A DNA stretch of 47,077 bases from Zygnema cylindricum (GCA_037447655.1 JBBHKE010002506.1:1-47077), one strand, 5' to 3'. Shown: positions 33,426-45,131, counted from the first letter of the stretch. Notes: generated by a model from the letters alone, not told the origin. Translations and numbers: made by a program.

Positions 33426-33430
33426 ATTTT
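33426..33430. repeat. Target-site duplication ATTTT (left)
   Basis: Identical to 39883-39887. Five bases is the usual duplication length for Ty1/copia integrases. Removing element II and one copy restores colinearity with the integrase region of element I. Confidence 0.95.
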
Positions 33431-34479
33431 TGAAACTCTGAGACCTCCATAAGTCCTCAGAGTGGACAGCTTCCAAGAAGCCTCTAGGATAATCCTGACC
33501 CCTTTGTGTTTAAGCAAAAATAACTGCCACCCTGGCAGACAAAAACTCTGACCAACTTCACCCTTGTGAAGACAAGACTCCCCTGAGTCGATAGCAAAAA
33601 GAATCTCTGAATTTGCTCCCCTGAGCAGTAAGTTATGGAGGGTCAAAGTTGACCTTTTGTACAGAAGCTCTCTGGGAGAGGGGGTCCTATCTTCTAATTT
33701 TTCTAAGTCCTATCTCTCTCACAGACTCTATCTACTGATGTACGGAACCAATCAAAATTGAGTTCCGTACGCAAAAGTACAGCTGCCGGTGTTCTTTATG
33801 TACGGACATTGTACGACATGGCCAAAATGTCGACACATGTCAAATCCGGATTCGGTGCCATAATCTCCGGAGATTCCACAATCCAACGGAATTTCGCCAC
33901 GCGTCATCCGATGTGGCGATGGCCACAAACCGCCGAAATCTTCCTCCGCGATCTCGGCGCTAATCCCGGCCGTCCGATTAAATTCGGCTTTAATCGTAGC
34001 CGTAATAAATACATGCGCGGTATTTGTTTCATTTACGAAACAAATGCGCGGTACTGATTTTTGTCCGTACCGTAAGTCGTACATTATATATTACTGGATC
34101 TATGTATCCCGTAATTCATTTCAGTTAATGGTTTATCGCACGTAAACATATTTAAATAAATATCAAACTATATGCTACGTAACAGTACCGCTAGAATTAA
34201 CGGCTAAGGCTACCGGCTATAACTCATCTGCCGGCTGGTAGGTACAAGGATCAAATCCTGCCGCCGGCACATAACTTTTACTTTAAATAAATAAACCCTA
34301 ATATAAATTTCCCGTAAACCTCAGGATAGCCAAGGTAGCCATGGCTCTAGCTTCCTCTCCAATTTCTCAGTGACTGCGACAAGTTTGAGAGTTGGAGAGA
34401 GAAGTTAGAGATAGACTGCCTCAACTTCTATATTTCTTTTCAGACCTAGAAAATACTAATAAAACCATTAGTTTCTACA
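33431..34479 (-). repeat. 3' LTR of element II
   Basis: Plus-strand ends TGAAACTCTGAG and AGTTTCTACA. Internal features: palindrome ATTTGTTTC/GAAACAAAT (34022-34045), tRNA-like module (34189-34268), GCCATGGCT and CAGTGACTGCGACAAG motifs shared with all LTRs of the clan. Overlapping frames of about 100 codons on both strands (33752-34084) are discussed among the findings. Confidence 0.97.
34189..34268 (+). other. tRNA-like module, element II left LTR
   Basis: AAGGATCAAATCCTGC carries a B-box-like core (GGATCAAATCC). It is flanked by GCCGGC on both sides, giving a strong hairpin. It sits about 759 bp into the LTR, close to the place of the module in elements I and IV. TTTT follows at 34276. 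Confidence 0.5.
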
Positions 34480-34492
34480 CTCCCTTTATTTT
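34480..34492 (-). other. Polypurine tract of element II
   Basis: GAAAATAAAGGGAG on the minus strand abuts the 3' LTR. Confidence 0.8.
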
Positions 34493-34496
34493 CTAG

Positions 34497-37400
34497 TCAA
34501 TCTTTAATTTCAGACCACACTTCTCCTTGCAAAAAAATTAGCTTAGGGGAAGGCACAGGTTTGGTTATCATATCTGCTACCATCACACTATCTGGTCGGT
34601 ACTCTAAACTGATTACTTTGTTTTCTACTTTCTCTCTAACAAAGCTGAGTCTGATGTCCATGTGTTTGGCTTTAAAATGGTGTTTAGGATTGGCAGAAAT
34701 AGCGATTGGTGCGTGATTATCACAAAATATTTTCTGCACACCACTCTTAAGGTGACCAAGCTCACCAAGCAAAGACTTGACCCACATCAATTCTTTTACA
34801 GCAGAGCAAGAGGCCATATACTCAGCCTCCATGGTGGACTGAGCAATAACCTTTTGCTGTTTGCTACTCCAACAGCAAGCCCCATCACCCACATATAATA
34901 CATATCTAGAAGTACATCTCCTCATCGGAGCATCACCATCACTGGCATCACTCCAAGTAGTGATGTCAGTATTCTCCCCACCCAAATGCAACCATAAATC
35001 CCTAGTTCCTACGAAGTATCTAAGGACTCTCTTAGCTGCCTCCCAATCCTTCTTAGTGGGAGCATTTAGACTTCTACTCAGCACTCCTACAGCTGTAGCT
35101 AAATCCGGCCGGGTACATTTCATATAATAGTTTAGACTTCCCACTACTTGCTTGTAAGGAATAGTCTGCATGAACTTCTGTTCATCAGGAGATAATTCCT
35201 CGTCTAAGACTATGACTCCTTCTTCCTCATTCCCCTCACTTCCCTTCTTCAATTCCATTGGAGTTGTACAACTATTAGCTTTATCCATTTGAAATTTTTC
35301 AAGCATGTTCCCTATTGCTTCTTTTTGAGTCAATCATATAATTTTTCTTTTTCGGTCTCTCTCTACTTGAATTCCCAAAATATATTTTGCTTCCCCCATA
35401 TCCTTCATTTCAAATCTCCCCTTAAGATCGGTTTTCACTTTATTAATTTTTTCCATTGATTTACTTAAAACAAGCAAATCATCAACATAAATTGCAATAA
35501 ATATAAAACCTTCCTCATCTTCGAAAACATAGATTGAGTGATCTGAGCTGATCCGAATATATCCTAGACCGGTAAGAAACTCATCAAGCTTCTTATTCCA
35601 CTGTCGAGGCGCTTGTTTGAAACCATAAAGAGATTTAATCAGCCGGCATACCTTACTCTCCTCTCCTTCTTCCACAAACCCTTCGGGTTGTCGCATGAAG
35701 ATCTCCTCTTCCAATTCTCCATGCAAAAAGGCTATTTTGATGTCCATCTGGTGCACTTCCATGTCTTCCGCCGCTGCTAAACTGAGAAGTATGCGAACGG
35801 AGGGAAATCTGACCACCGGGGCAAAGGTTTCCTCGTAGTCAATTCCTTCCTTTTGTGTAAATCCCTTTGCCACAAATCTGGCCTTGTAGCGCTCGATTGT
35901 GTTATCTGGGTTCAGTTTTAGTTTGAAAACCCACTTACAACCGATTGGTTTTCGGTTAGGTGGACAGTCCACCAGCTCCCAAGTATCGGCTGCCATGATT
36001 GAAGCCATCTCCTCATTGATGGTTGTCTTCCACCGGTTTCTTTCTGGACAAGTCATCGCCTCTCGATAAGTTTGAGGTTCTTCTTGATGAGATAGTTTAG
36101 TTACCTTGTTATTAACTTGTTTTTCTTGCATTCTTTTGCTACTTCTCCTCCCCCCCTCAAAATCTGAGGCCGGAATAGATGGTTCTCGTGGATTCTTTCG
36201 AACAAACTCGGCTTCTCCCATATCCCTTGATTCCGAATCAATTTCCACCACGTCTTCCGCTTCGAGAAGAGTTGTCACTGGAGTTTCCACAGCCGAGTCC
36301 TTTTCGGTCTGATTTGTTCCTGCAAGAATGTCATCGTCTCTAAAACCTGGATAGTTAGGAAGCTCAAAGTCATCAGAATTTTCTGACTCAAATCTGATTT
36401 TTACTGACTTTGTATATTTGAAGGGATCCACAGACTTTCCTTCATCCATAACTACTAGATGCTTTACTAAGATTATATCTTCTCTTTTTAGATCATAAAC
36501 TCTATATCCTTTTACATCCTCATCATATCCTAATAAGTATCCCGGTTTTCCTTTAGGATCTAGCTTCCAATTAGACCGATCTGTATCTAGACTGAATACT
36601 TGACTGCCGAACACCTTTAAATGAGATAAGTCTGGTTTCCGGCCTGTCCATCTCTCATAAGGTGTTTGATCTTTTATAGCAAAAGTAAGAACTCTATTTT
36701 TGAGGTAATTAGCACAGATCATTGCTTCTGCCCAAAACCTTTTTCCTATCTTCTTATCCGACAACATACTTCTAGCACTATCACTTAGTGTTTTATTTAA
36801 CCTTTCAGCTACCCCATTCTATTCCGGATTTTCAGGAACTGTCTTTTGGTGTTGAACCCCATCTTCCCTCAAAAAATCCTCAAACTGGTTAGAAGTATAC
36901 TCTCTACCATTGTCACTCCTTACTCTCTTGATTGGAGTTTCATGGAGTTTTTCGCTCCATGCTTTATATTGTCTAAAACAGTCCTCAGCCTCTGACTTGT
37001 TTTTCAAAAAATATACTCGGGAATACCGAGACAAATCATCAGTTATAGTCATCATAAATCTCTTTCCCCCCGGTGAGGGCACTCTAGCCGGTCCCCAAAT
37101 ATCTGTGTGTACTAGATCTATAAGTTTTTCTCCCTTGTAGGTGGCTGTTTTTGGAAAGGGTAATCTGTGTGCTTTACCTTGAGCACACCCACTACAATCA
37201 CTTATATCATCACTCTCACTGAACTGAATCCCTTCCACCACTCCCATCTTTTTCATCTTTCTTAGCTTATCTAGATTCACATGCCCAAGCCTCTTATGCC
37301 ACATCATAATATCATGAACACCAGCATAATAAAGTTTCTTCGTTTGATTACTTAAGATCAGCCTAAACATCCCATGGCTACCTTTCTCAGCAATGAAATA

Positions 37401-38852
37401 GACATCTTCCTCAAAACTAGCAGTAAAGACTCCTTCCCTAGTGCTAGTGAAAAAACCCTTATCATCTAATACTGATGTAGAGATAAGGTTTTTGTTCAGC
37501 TCCAGAATAAACAATACATCGGAGAATGTTAATATGGATGTCTTTCCTTTTACTAACACTTTCAGGTCTACCGATCCTACAAGAGTAGTGGTGACTATCC
37601 TCCCATCCCCGTACTCTATCTCTACGGTGGGAATCTTTCTTATCTTAGTGAACAGGTGTCTATCCTTACACATGTGCATTGAGGCACCTGAATCTATAAT
37701 CCATCCTGCTTCACCTTTCAATCCATCGTAAGCACATTTCTGCCTTCGTGGAATTTCAACCTCAGTTTTCGCCTCCAACTCCTCATCCAAAACGAGCTCA
37801 TCGTCCTCGTCCTCGGATTCCGCCTCAAGTACCTGTGTGACAACAGCCTTTTTCTTTCCTCTCGGGGTACCACCGGTCTGCCCCTCCTTTAACCAAAGCT
37901 CGGTTAGCTTAGTGCACTCTGCCATATAGTGCCCCGGTTTCTTACAAAAATGACATAAACCTTTGGGAGCCCTTGGTTCGAACTCGTCAACCTGTTTTTT
38001 CTGCTCCCTACCCCCATAGTTTCCGACTGGTTTCCGGGAATCCTTGTTCCTCCAATCGGTCGCTGTTGCCAAAGCTTGGCCACTCTTTCCTCCCTTTCGG
38101 ATCTCAATCGTATTCTCTCGAACGAGAATCATCCCTACCACTGAGTTCCATATCCACCTTGAGTCCGGCAAGTCCTGCACACGGTTGACTATGTTCTCGA
38201 ACACATCAGGTAACTTCATTAGTAAACAGTTAACCTTTTCTTTTTCACTAAAAACTTTTCCCGCACTCTCTAGCTCCATGAAGAGTGTAGCAAGCTCATT
38301 GCAAAAATCCAACATATTTCCGCCTTTGTATACATACTCCTTAACTTTCTGATCAGCCAACTGTTGTTGCTGAATCGTACCACTTCGGTACATCTCTATG
38401 AGAGCCATCCAAAGATCGGATGCCCTCTCTACCTGCAAATGAGGACATGCAAGTCCTTGAGTGAGATGGCGTAGGATGAAGTGCTTTGCCGCCATATTGT
38501 TGAAGTCCCAGGTTTCAGTATCATTCTCCTCGTTCCTCGGAATAGGTGACATGAATGCTAAACCAGTTGCTATTGGTGTGGTCGCCTCCTTCTCTTTTCT
38601 TTTGTCCACCACCTCTCCTTCCTTTGTTTCCTCCGTTGAAGGTGAATCCTCTTTCCTGGTGAATCTGCTTCCTTTAAACCCTGGAGGAATTCTAAGACTT
38701 GATGGACGCCCCAATCGTCCACTCACTATCCCCCAAAACCTTTTTTCGCATAGAGCTCCTATCATCATACTTTCCCAGTATATGAAGCCAGTTCCATTAA
38801 AGATTGGTACCCTAGAGGGTGGGCCCATAACCTGAAACTCTGAGACCTCCAT
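34497..38852 (-). pseudogene. Element II gag-pol polyprotein, full length with two nonsense codons
   Basis: One frame of about 1450 codons from an ATG inside the 5' LTR (38852), or the primer-site ATG (38828). Order: gag (MGPPSRVPIFNGTGF, LIMKLPDVFENIV-like core); CCHC knuckle CHFCKKPGHYMAEC near residue 305; protease IIDSGASMHMC; integrase zinc finger (WHKRLGHVN, CSGCAQGKAHRLPFP); catalytic core with HTDIWGPA, RSDNGREY and Glu of NGVAER; KGYRVYD; reverse transcriptase with HQMDIKIAFLHGELEEEI and IYVDDLLVLS; RNase H with SDASDGDAPMRRCTS, EAEYMAS and FCDNHAPIA. Stops lie at 36821-36819 (TAG just before NGVAER) and 35336-35334 (TGA before LTQKEA). Each looks like a single C-to-T change (CAG to TAG, CGA to TGA) when compared with elements I and IV. 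There is no frameshift. RSDNGREY has Arg where the family usually has Gly. Without readthrough the product stops in integrase. Confidence 0.95.
38820..38832 (-). other. Primer-binding site, element II
   Basis: GGTTATGGGCCCA directly follows the LTR end AGTTTCA and complements the anticodon arm of initiator tRNA-Met. Its ATG (38828-38826) is in frame with gag. Confidence 0.85.
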
Positions 38853-39882
38853 AAGTCCACGGAGTGGACAGCTTTTAAGAAGCCTCTAAGATAATCCTGA
38901 CCCCTTTGTGTTTAAGCAAAAATAACTGCCACCCTGGCGGACAAAAACTCTGACCAACTTCACCCTTGTGAAGAGAAGACTCCCCTGAGTCGATAGCAAA
39001 AAGAATCTCTGAATTTGCTCCCCTGAGCAGTAAGTTATGGAGGGTCAAAGTTGACCTTTTGTACAGAAGCTCTCTGGGAGAGGGGGTCCTATCTTCTAAT
39101 TTTTCTAAGTCCTATCTCTCTCACAGACTCTATCTACTGATGTACGGAACCAATCAAAATTGAGTTCCGTACGCAAAAGTACAGCTGCCGGTGTACTTTA
39201 TGTACGGACATTGTACGACATGGCCAAAATGTCGACACATGTCAAATCCGGATTCGGTGCCATAATCTCCGGAGATTCCACAATCCAACGGAATTTCGCC
39301 ACGCGTCATCCGATGTGGCGATGGCCACAAACCGCCGAAATCTTCCTCCGCGATCTCGGCGCTAATCCCGGCCGTCCGATTAAATTCGGCTTTAATCGTA
39401 GCCGTGATAAATACATGCGCGGTATTTGTTTCATTTACGAAACAAATGCGCGGTACTGATTTTTGTCCGTACCGTAAGTCGTACATTATATATTACTGGA
39501 TCTATATATCCCGTAATTCATTTCAGTTAAATGGTTTATCGCACGTAAACATATTTAAATAAATATCAAACTATATGCTACGTAACACTACCGCTAGACT
39601 TAACGGCTAAGGCTACCGGCTATAACTCATCTGCCGGCTGGTAGGTACAAGGATCAAATCCTGCCGCCGGCACATAACTTTTACTTTAAATAAATAAACC
39701 CTAATATAAATTTCCTGTAAACCTCAGGATAGCCAAGGTAGCCATGGCTCTAGCTTCCTCTCCAATTTCTCAGTGACTGCGACAAGTTTGAGAGTTGGAG
39801 AGAGAAGTTAGAGATAGACTGCCTCGACTTCTATATTTCTTTTCAGACCTAGAAAATACTAATAAAACCATTAGTTTCTACA
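38833..39882 (-). repeat. 5' LTR of element II
   Basis: Near-identical to 33431-34479, with the same palindrome and a tRNA-like module (39591-39671). The last 20 bp in the element's direction encode the start of the gag frame (MEVSEFQV continuing into the primer site). Confidence 0.97.
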
Positions 39883-39887
39883 ATTTT
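39883..39887. repeat. Target-site duplication ATTTT (right)
   Basis: Partner of 33426-33430. Confidence 0.95.
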
Positions 39888-42577
39888 GTTTCGGGTTATA
39901 TGGTACAATTTTCTAGTACTGAACTCCCTTATCTTTCAGGTATTCCTCAAACTGGTTAGAGGTATATTCTCCCCGATTATCACTCGTTATTCTCTTAATG
40001 GGGGTTCAATGCAACTTCTCTCTTCAGGCTTAATATTCTTTGAAGTAAGTTGGTGTTTCAGACATTGTTTTTAGGAAGTAGACTGTAGAGTATCTTGACC
40101 AGACATCGGTCATTGTCAACATAAACCTCTTCCCTCCGATCGAAGGTACTTTTGCAGGTTTCTAGATATCTGTGTGGACCAGATCTAGTACTTTTTCCCC
40201 CCTATATGTGGCGGTTTTGGGAAAGGGAATTCTGTGAGCCTTACCTTGTGCACTCACACCACAATCATCCACCATTTCATTATCACCAAATTGAATGCCT
40301 CTTACTATATCAAACTCTTTGATTCCCCCTAACCTATCAAAATGCACATGCCCCAACCGTTTATGCCAAATCATCAACTTTGGAACACCAACATAAGAAG
40401 CATTCTTCTTTTCATTACTTAGGTTAAAGTTAAACATTCCTTAGTTACCCTTATCTGCCGTGAAGTAGACTTCATCCTCATACTTAGCTGTAAATACTTT
40501 TTTTCTCGAAAAGACATTAAACTCTTTGTCATCTAACACAGTTGTTGAGACAAGATTTTTACTCAGCTGAGGAATGTATAGTACATCTGAGAAGGTGAGT
40601 ATAGATGTCTTACCCTCCACTAGGACTTTTAAATCCACTGACCCAACTGGATCTGTAGTAACCACTCTCCCATCCCCATTTTCTATCTCTACAGTAGGGA
40701 TTTTTCTTAGCTTAGTGAAGAGGTCCTTATCACGACACATATGCATGGATACACCTGAGTCGATGATCCATCCTTCCTGTGGAGCTTCCCGAATTGCTCC
40801 AAGTGCACACTTCTGTATTTGAGGGATCTCTTTCTCCTCCAGACTATCTTTAAGAAAAAGTTCCCCATCCTAGTCAAAGGAATCGTCATCGGTTTCTCCT
40901 TTTATTTGTTTTACCATAAGTGCCTTTTTCTTCCCTCTTGAAGAACCCCATCCACGATTCTCTTGGAGCCTCAGCTTCCCTAGCTTGACACAATCCACTT
41001 TGAAGTGTCTAGGCCTTTTGCCAAAATGACAAAGACCCTTGAGGGGCCTTGGTCCCCCAGGCTGATCTCTTTCTCCTTTGTATGGCTTTATTGAGTCCTG
41101 TCTCCACCTGTTACCACCGGCAATCAAAGCTTGAACGCTCTTTCCACCTCTCCAAATTTCAATTGTGTTCTCCTGCACAAGTATCATCCGAACCACTATA
41201 TTCCACTTCCATAAACTGTCAGTCATTTCTTGTACTCGGTACAATATCATCTTCTTTGTAACACAGTTGTTGAGACAAGATTTTTACTCAGCTAAGGAAT
41301 GTAGAGTACATTTGAGAAGGTGAGTATATATGTCTTACCCTCCACTAGGACTTTTAGATCCACTGACCCCACTGGATCTGTAGTAACCACTCTCCCATCC
41401 CCATTTTCTATCTCTTCAATAGGGATTTTTCTTAGCTTAGTGAAGAGGTCCTTATCACGACACATATGCATGGATGCACCTGAGTCGATGATCCATCCTT
41501 CCTATGGAGCTTCCCGAATTGCTCCAAGAGCACACTTCTGTATTTGAATAAACTCTTTCTCCTCCAGACTCTCTTTAAGAAAAAGTTCCCCATCCTCCTC
41601 CTCAAAGGAATCGTCATCGGTTTCTCCTTTTACTTGTTTTACCATAAGTGCATTTTTCTTCCCTCTTGAAGAACCCCATCCACGATTCTCTTGGAGCCTC
41701 AACTTCCCTAGCTTGACACAATCCACTTTGAAGTGTCTAGGCCTTTTGCCAAAATGACAAAGACCCTTGAGGGGTCTTGGTCCCCCAGGCTGATCTCTTT
41801 CTCCTTTGTATGGCTTTATCGGGTCCTGTATCTACCTGTTACCACCGGCAATCAAAGCTTGAACGCTCTTTCCACCTCTCCAAATTTCAATTGTGTTCTC
41901 CTGCACAAGTATCATCCGAACCACTATATTCTACTTCCATAAACTGTTAGTCATTTCTTGTACTCGGTACAATATATTCTTATACTCGTCGGATAACTTC
42001 ATGATGAGAGTTTTAACTTTCATCTTCTTTGTACCGTTCCACCCAGCACTCTCCATCTCGATATACAAACAAGAGATCATTACAATAGTCTAACATCTTT
42101 CCCCCTTTGTAAGTATAATTTCTCAATTTTTGTTCTGCCAACTAGAGCTCGTGAATCTTAACAGCTCTATAGATCTTCACCAAACTCACCCACAACTCCT
42201 CGGCCTTGTAAACGTAAAGATATGGAGTTGCTTAAGCTTGAGTGAGTTGTTTGAGAATGAAGTTCTTGGCCGCCATGTTGGTGTCTTCTCACATTTGGAT
42301 GTTGTTCTCCGCAGTCTTCACGATCCCCGCTGCGGGTGCCGTGGAAATAAAGGGTGTCTCTTTTTCTTTCCCTTTTTTGGACACAACGCTATCTCCATTA
42401 TCTGCCTCTTCTGCTGCAGAAAAACCTTACTCCACCAAACCCTAGTGGAGTTCCTTGAGGTGGAGGTTTCAATTGTCCACTGACAATACCCCTGTATCAT
42501 TCGTCACACAAAGCCCTTGTTATCATGGCTTCTCAATTGATGAACCCATATCCATTGAAAATGGGCACCCTAGAGTG
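39888..42577 (-). pseudogene. Element IV integrase N-terminus, protease and gag, with internal duplication
   Basis: Reading leftwards: gag core (42560-41960, stops and frameshifts), CCHC region where the second Cys is Gly in both duplicated copies (CHFGKRPRHFKVDC), acidic gag-protease linker, protease region with MHMCRDKDLF (40746), pre-integrase domain (IWHKRLGHVHFDRLGG; the usual CSGC is changed, reading VSAQGKAHR), then integrase core to 39888, where it meets element II. A 725-bp tandem duplication repeats the knuckle-to-protease region. The polyprotein cannot be made intact. Confidence 0.85.
40536..41973. repeat. 725-bp tandem duplication inside element IV
   Basis: Unit 1 is about 40536-41248, unit 2 about 41261-41973. 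Landmark AGTTGTTGAGACAAGATTTT occurs at 40540 and 41265; AGTCATTTCTTGTACTCGG at 41221 and 41949. The 3-bp change in spacing comes from an extra CTC in unit 2. Few substitutions separate the units, so the duplication is much younger than the element. Confidence 0.92.
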
Positions 42578-42590
42578 TGGGCCCATAACC
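42578..42590 (-). other. Primer-binding site, element IV
   Basis: GGTTATGGGCCCA abuts the 5' LTR, identical to elements I and II despite strong LTR divergence. Confidence 0.8.
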
Positions 42591-43553
42591 TGGAATTCTA
42601 GGTCTTCCATTGAACTACAAAATTTAGGAAGCCTCTAGGTAGTTTTTAACTAACCCACTTTCAATCACAACCACTATTGCCCCAGCAAAGAAGTTGACAA
42701 TCACACTGCACTCTTGTGTAGTCTTGCCTCCCCTGATTCCGTAGGAAAAAAAATCACTGAAAATAGGCCAACCAGCCGATATTTTATAAGGTGGCAAAGA
42801 TGCCTATTTTATACAAACCCTCAAGGGGAGAGGTGACTGTTTCACCAAAATTCACTAAGTCCTAATTTTCTATAATAACTCTTATCTAGTGAAGTACGGA
42901 CCAATCATATTAGTGTACCGTACCAAAAATTACTACTGATGGTGTACCTTTTGTAAAGCCTATGTACGACAAGGCTAATACGTGGACACGTGCCCTCTTT
43001 TTACTTGTCCGTAGGTTCCTTGGAATTCCCGCAACCAAATGTTATCTCCACTTGGCGCAAGGTCATGCCACGTCACAAAAAGCCAAAGTGACCACTCCGG
43101 GATCTTTGGGATGATGTGCGCCGTTGGATAAAAACCAAAATGTAGTCTCAGCCATCGAAACAAATGTCCAATTCATTTGTTTTGTGCGGAATCATGTTTG
43201 CATAGTATTTAATTTGTTATATGTCTTTATATTCATATTTCCATTAATCGGTTTAGAGGACGTAACACACTTTTAATAGAAATCATACCGTATGTATTCT
43301 AGCAAACTTCTACGATAGACTGGTTAGAGCAGATGGCTACGCCGCGCTCTGGCGGTCAGATGTTCGAGCCATGCGGACTCAACCTTTTGTTGAGAGTGAC
43401 TTAAAGTCACTCGTTAGGCCTGCCTCTCTCTCCTTCAGTGACTACAACAAGTATGGGGGATAGAGAGAGGGGTGGATGTTGACTGACTGCGCTTTCCCTT
43501 TTCTTTTTCTACTCAGCAATTCAGACCTAAAAAATGCTTCACAAAATTCAACA
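42591..43553 (-). repeat. 5' LTR of element IV
   Basis: 963 bp; plus-strand start TGGAATTCTAGG and end AAAATTCAACA. It contains the CGAAACAAATG...CATTTGTTTTG hairpin (about 43155-43183), the tRNA-like module (43312-43380) and the GAGAGTGACTTAAAGTCACTC hairpin (43392-43412). Confidence 0.85.
43312..43380 (+). other. tRNA-like module, element IV right LTR
   Basis: TACGATAGACTGGTTAGAGC (A-box/D-arm-like) and ATGTTCGAGCCATGC (B-box-like), with TTTT at 43385. Same offset within the LTR (about 721 bp) as in element I. Confidence 0.6.
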
Positions 43554-44841
43554 ACCACTCTCCCATCCCCATATTCTATCTCAACAGTAGGGATTTTTCT
43601 TAGCTAAGTGAAGAGGTGCTTATCAGGACACATATGCATGGACGCACCTTAGTTAATTATCCATCAATCCTGTGGAGCTTCCCAAATTGCTCCGAGAGCA
43701 CACTTTTGTCTCCGAGGGATCTCCTCCTCCTCTAGACTCTTGTCAAAAAGAACCTCTCATCCTCCTCCTCAACGGACTCCTCCTCTGTCTTTCTTTTTAC
43801 TTTTGTGACCACAAGGGCCTCATTCTTCCCTCTGGAAGAACCCTCTCCATGGTTCTCTTCGAGCCTCAGCTCTGAGAGCTTGATACAATCTGCTATGAAG
43901 TGTCCAAGATTTTTGCAAAAAAAACAAAGACCCTTTGGGGGACTCGGTCCTCTAGCCTGATCTCTCTCTCCTTTGTACGGTTTCTTCTGGTCCTTCCCCC
44001 ACCGATTTGCTCCTGCAGCTAGAGATTGGATGCTCTTTTTTCCTCTCTTAATCTCAATTATGTTCTCCTACACAAGTATCATTTGGACCATTCAGTTCCA
44101 CTTTAAGGAACAGTCAGTCATTTTTTGTACTCAGTACACTATGTTTTATACTCGCCGGGTAACTTCATGATGAGAGTATTAACTTTCATCTTCATTGAAC
44201 ATGTCCACCCGGCACTCTCCATCTCCATATACAAACAAGAGAGATCATTGCAGTAGTCTAACATCTTTCCCCCTTTGTAAGTATAATTTCCCAACTTTTG
44301 CTCTAACAACTGGAGCTCCTAAATAGTACCAGTTCTATAGATCGCCACCAAACTCACCCACAACTCCTCAGACTTATAATTGTGGAGATGGGGGCTTGCC
44401 AAAGCCTGAGTGAGGTGTCTCAGAATGAATTTTTTGGCAGCCATGTTGGTGTCTTCCCACGTTTGAGTATCATTCTCCACGGTCTTCACGGTTGCCGCTC
44501 CAAGTGCTGTGGCAATAGGGGCAATAAGAGTAAGAGGTGTCTCCTTCTTTTTCTCCTTTTCGGACACACTGTTGTCCCCATCAACTGCCTCCTCTGCTGC
44601 GGCAGAAGCTTCTGCCGAAAAAACCTTATTCCACCAAACCTTGGTGGAGTTCCCTGAGGTGGACGTTTCACTTGTCCACTTACAATACCCTAGTATCGTT
44701 TTTCGCACAAAGCCCTTGTCATAATGGCTTCCAAGTAGATGAACCCAGATCCATTGAAGATGTGCACCCTAGAGGGTGGGCCCATAACTTGCCAATTATG
44801 TTTCCTCCATTGGACTACAGAATTTAGGAAGCCACTAATAT
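43554..44841 (-). pseudogene. Truncated copia fragment V (protease, gag and 52 bp of LTR)
   Basis: It begins abruptly at the edge of the element IV LTR, inside the protease region (CCACTCTCCCATCCCCAT text shared with IV). It continues through the knuckle region (about 43925), gag (ENDTQTWEDTNMAAKKFILRH at about 44470-44410) to a worn primer site (44777-44789) and the first 52 bp of an LTR (44790-44841). Stops and frameshifts are frequent. It then joins fragment VI in opposite orientation. Confidence 0.85.
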
Positions 44842-45127
44842 GTTGTGAGAGGGAGCTAGGACTTAGAAAAATTTGGTAGATGGTCTTCTCTCTCTTTGAG
44901 AGGTTGTATAAATTGGCATTTTTGTCGGCTTATAACTTATCGTCTGGTTTGGCGTTTTCAGAGATTCTTTTTCTTACGGACTCAAGGGAGTCCAAGCTCC
45001 ACAGAGGTGCAATCAAATTGTCTGTTTGTATTTTTGGGTAGTAGTGGTTGCCATTGAAAGTGGGTTAGTTAATAACTATCTAGAGGCTTCTTGTACTTTG
45101 TAGTCCAATGGAGGACACAGAGTTTTA
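44842..45127 (+). repeat. Partial 5' LTR of fragment VI
   Basis: The final 286 bp of a copia LTR in plus orientation, ending GGAGGACACAGAGTTTTA. It joins fragment V's LTR stub at 44841/44842. Confidence 0.85.
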
Positions 45128-45131
45128 GGTT

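Larger units (their letters stand above)
33431..39882 (-). mobile_element. Ty1/copia element II, near-intact, 6452 bp, nested in element IV
   Basis: LTRs 33431-34479 and 38833-39882 (1049 and 1050 bp) differ at about 15 positions (roughly 98.6% identical). A perfect ATTTT target duplication flanks it. The primer site is 38820-38832, and a polypurine tract lies at 34480-34492. One continuous gag-pol frame runs 38852-34497, broken only by two stop codons. This is the youngest insertion in the window. LTR differences comprise about nine transitions, five transversions and one 1-bp indel, not a RIP-dominated pattern. Confidence 0.97.
30087..43553 (-). mobile_element. Ty1/copia element IV, split by nested element II
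   Basis: An older copia element: 3' LTR 30087-31085, RNase H to integrase 31086-33425, then element II inserted at the duplicated ATTTT (33426-33430 and 39883-39887), and the integrase to gag portion resuming at 39888. Continuity is shown because element I has the uninterrupted text CCCCATTTTGTTCCG where IV has CCCCATTTT, element II, GTTTCGG. The 5' LTR is 42591-43553, and its primer site is 42578-42590. The two LTRs are clearly related but much diverged. No matching target duplication was found (left flank GAGGA, right flank ACCAC). Confidence 0.85.
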
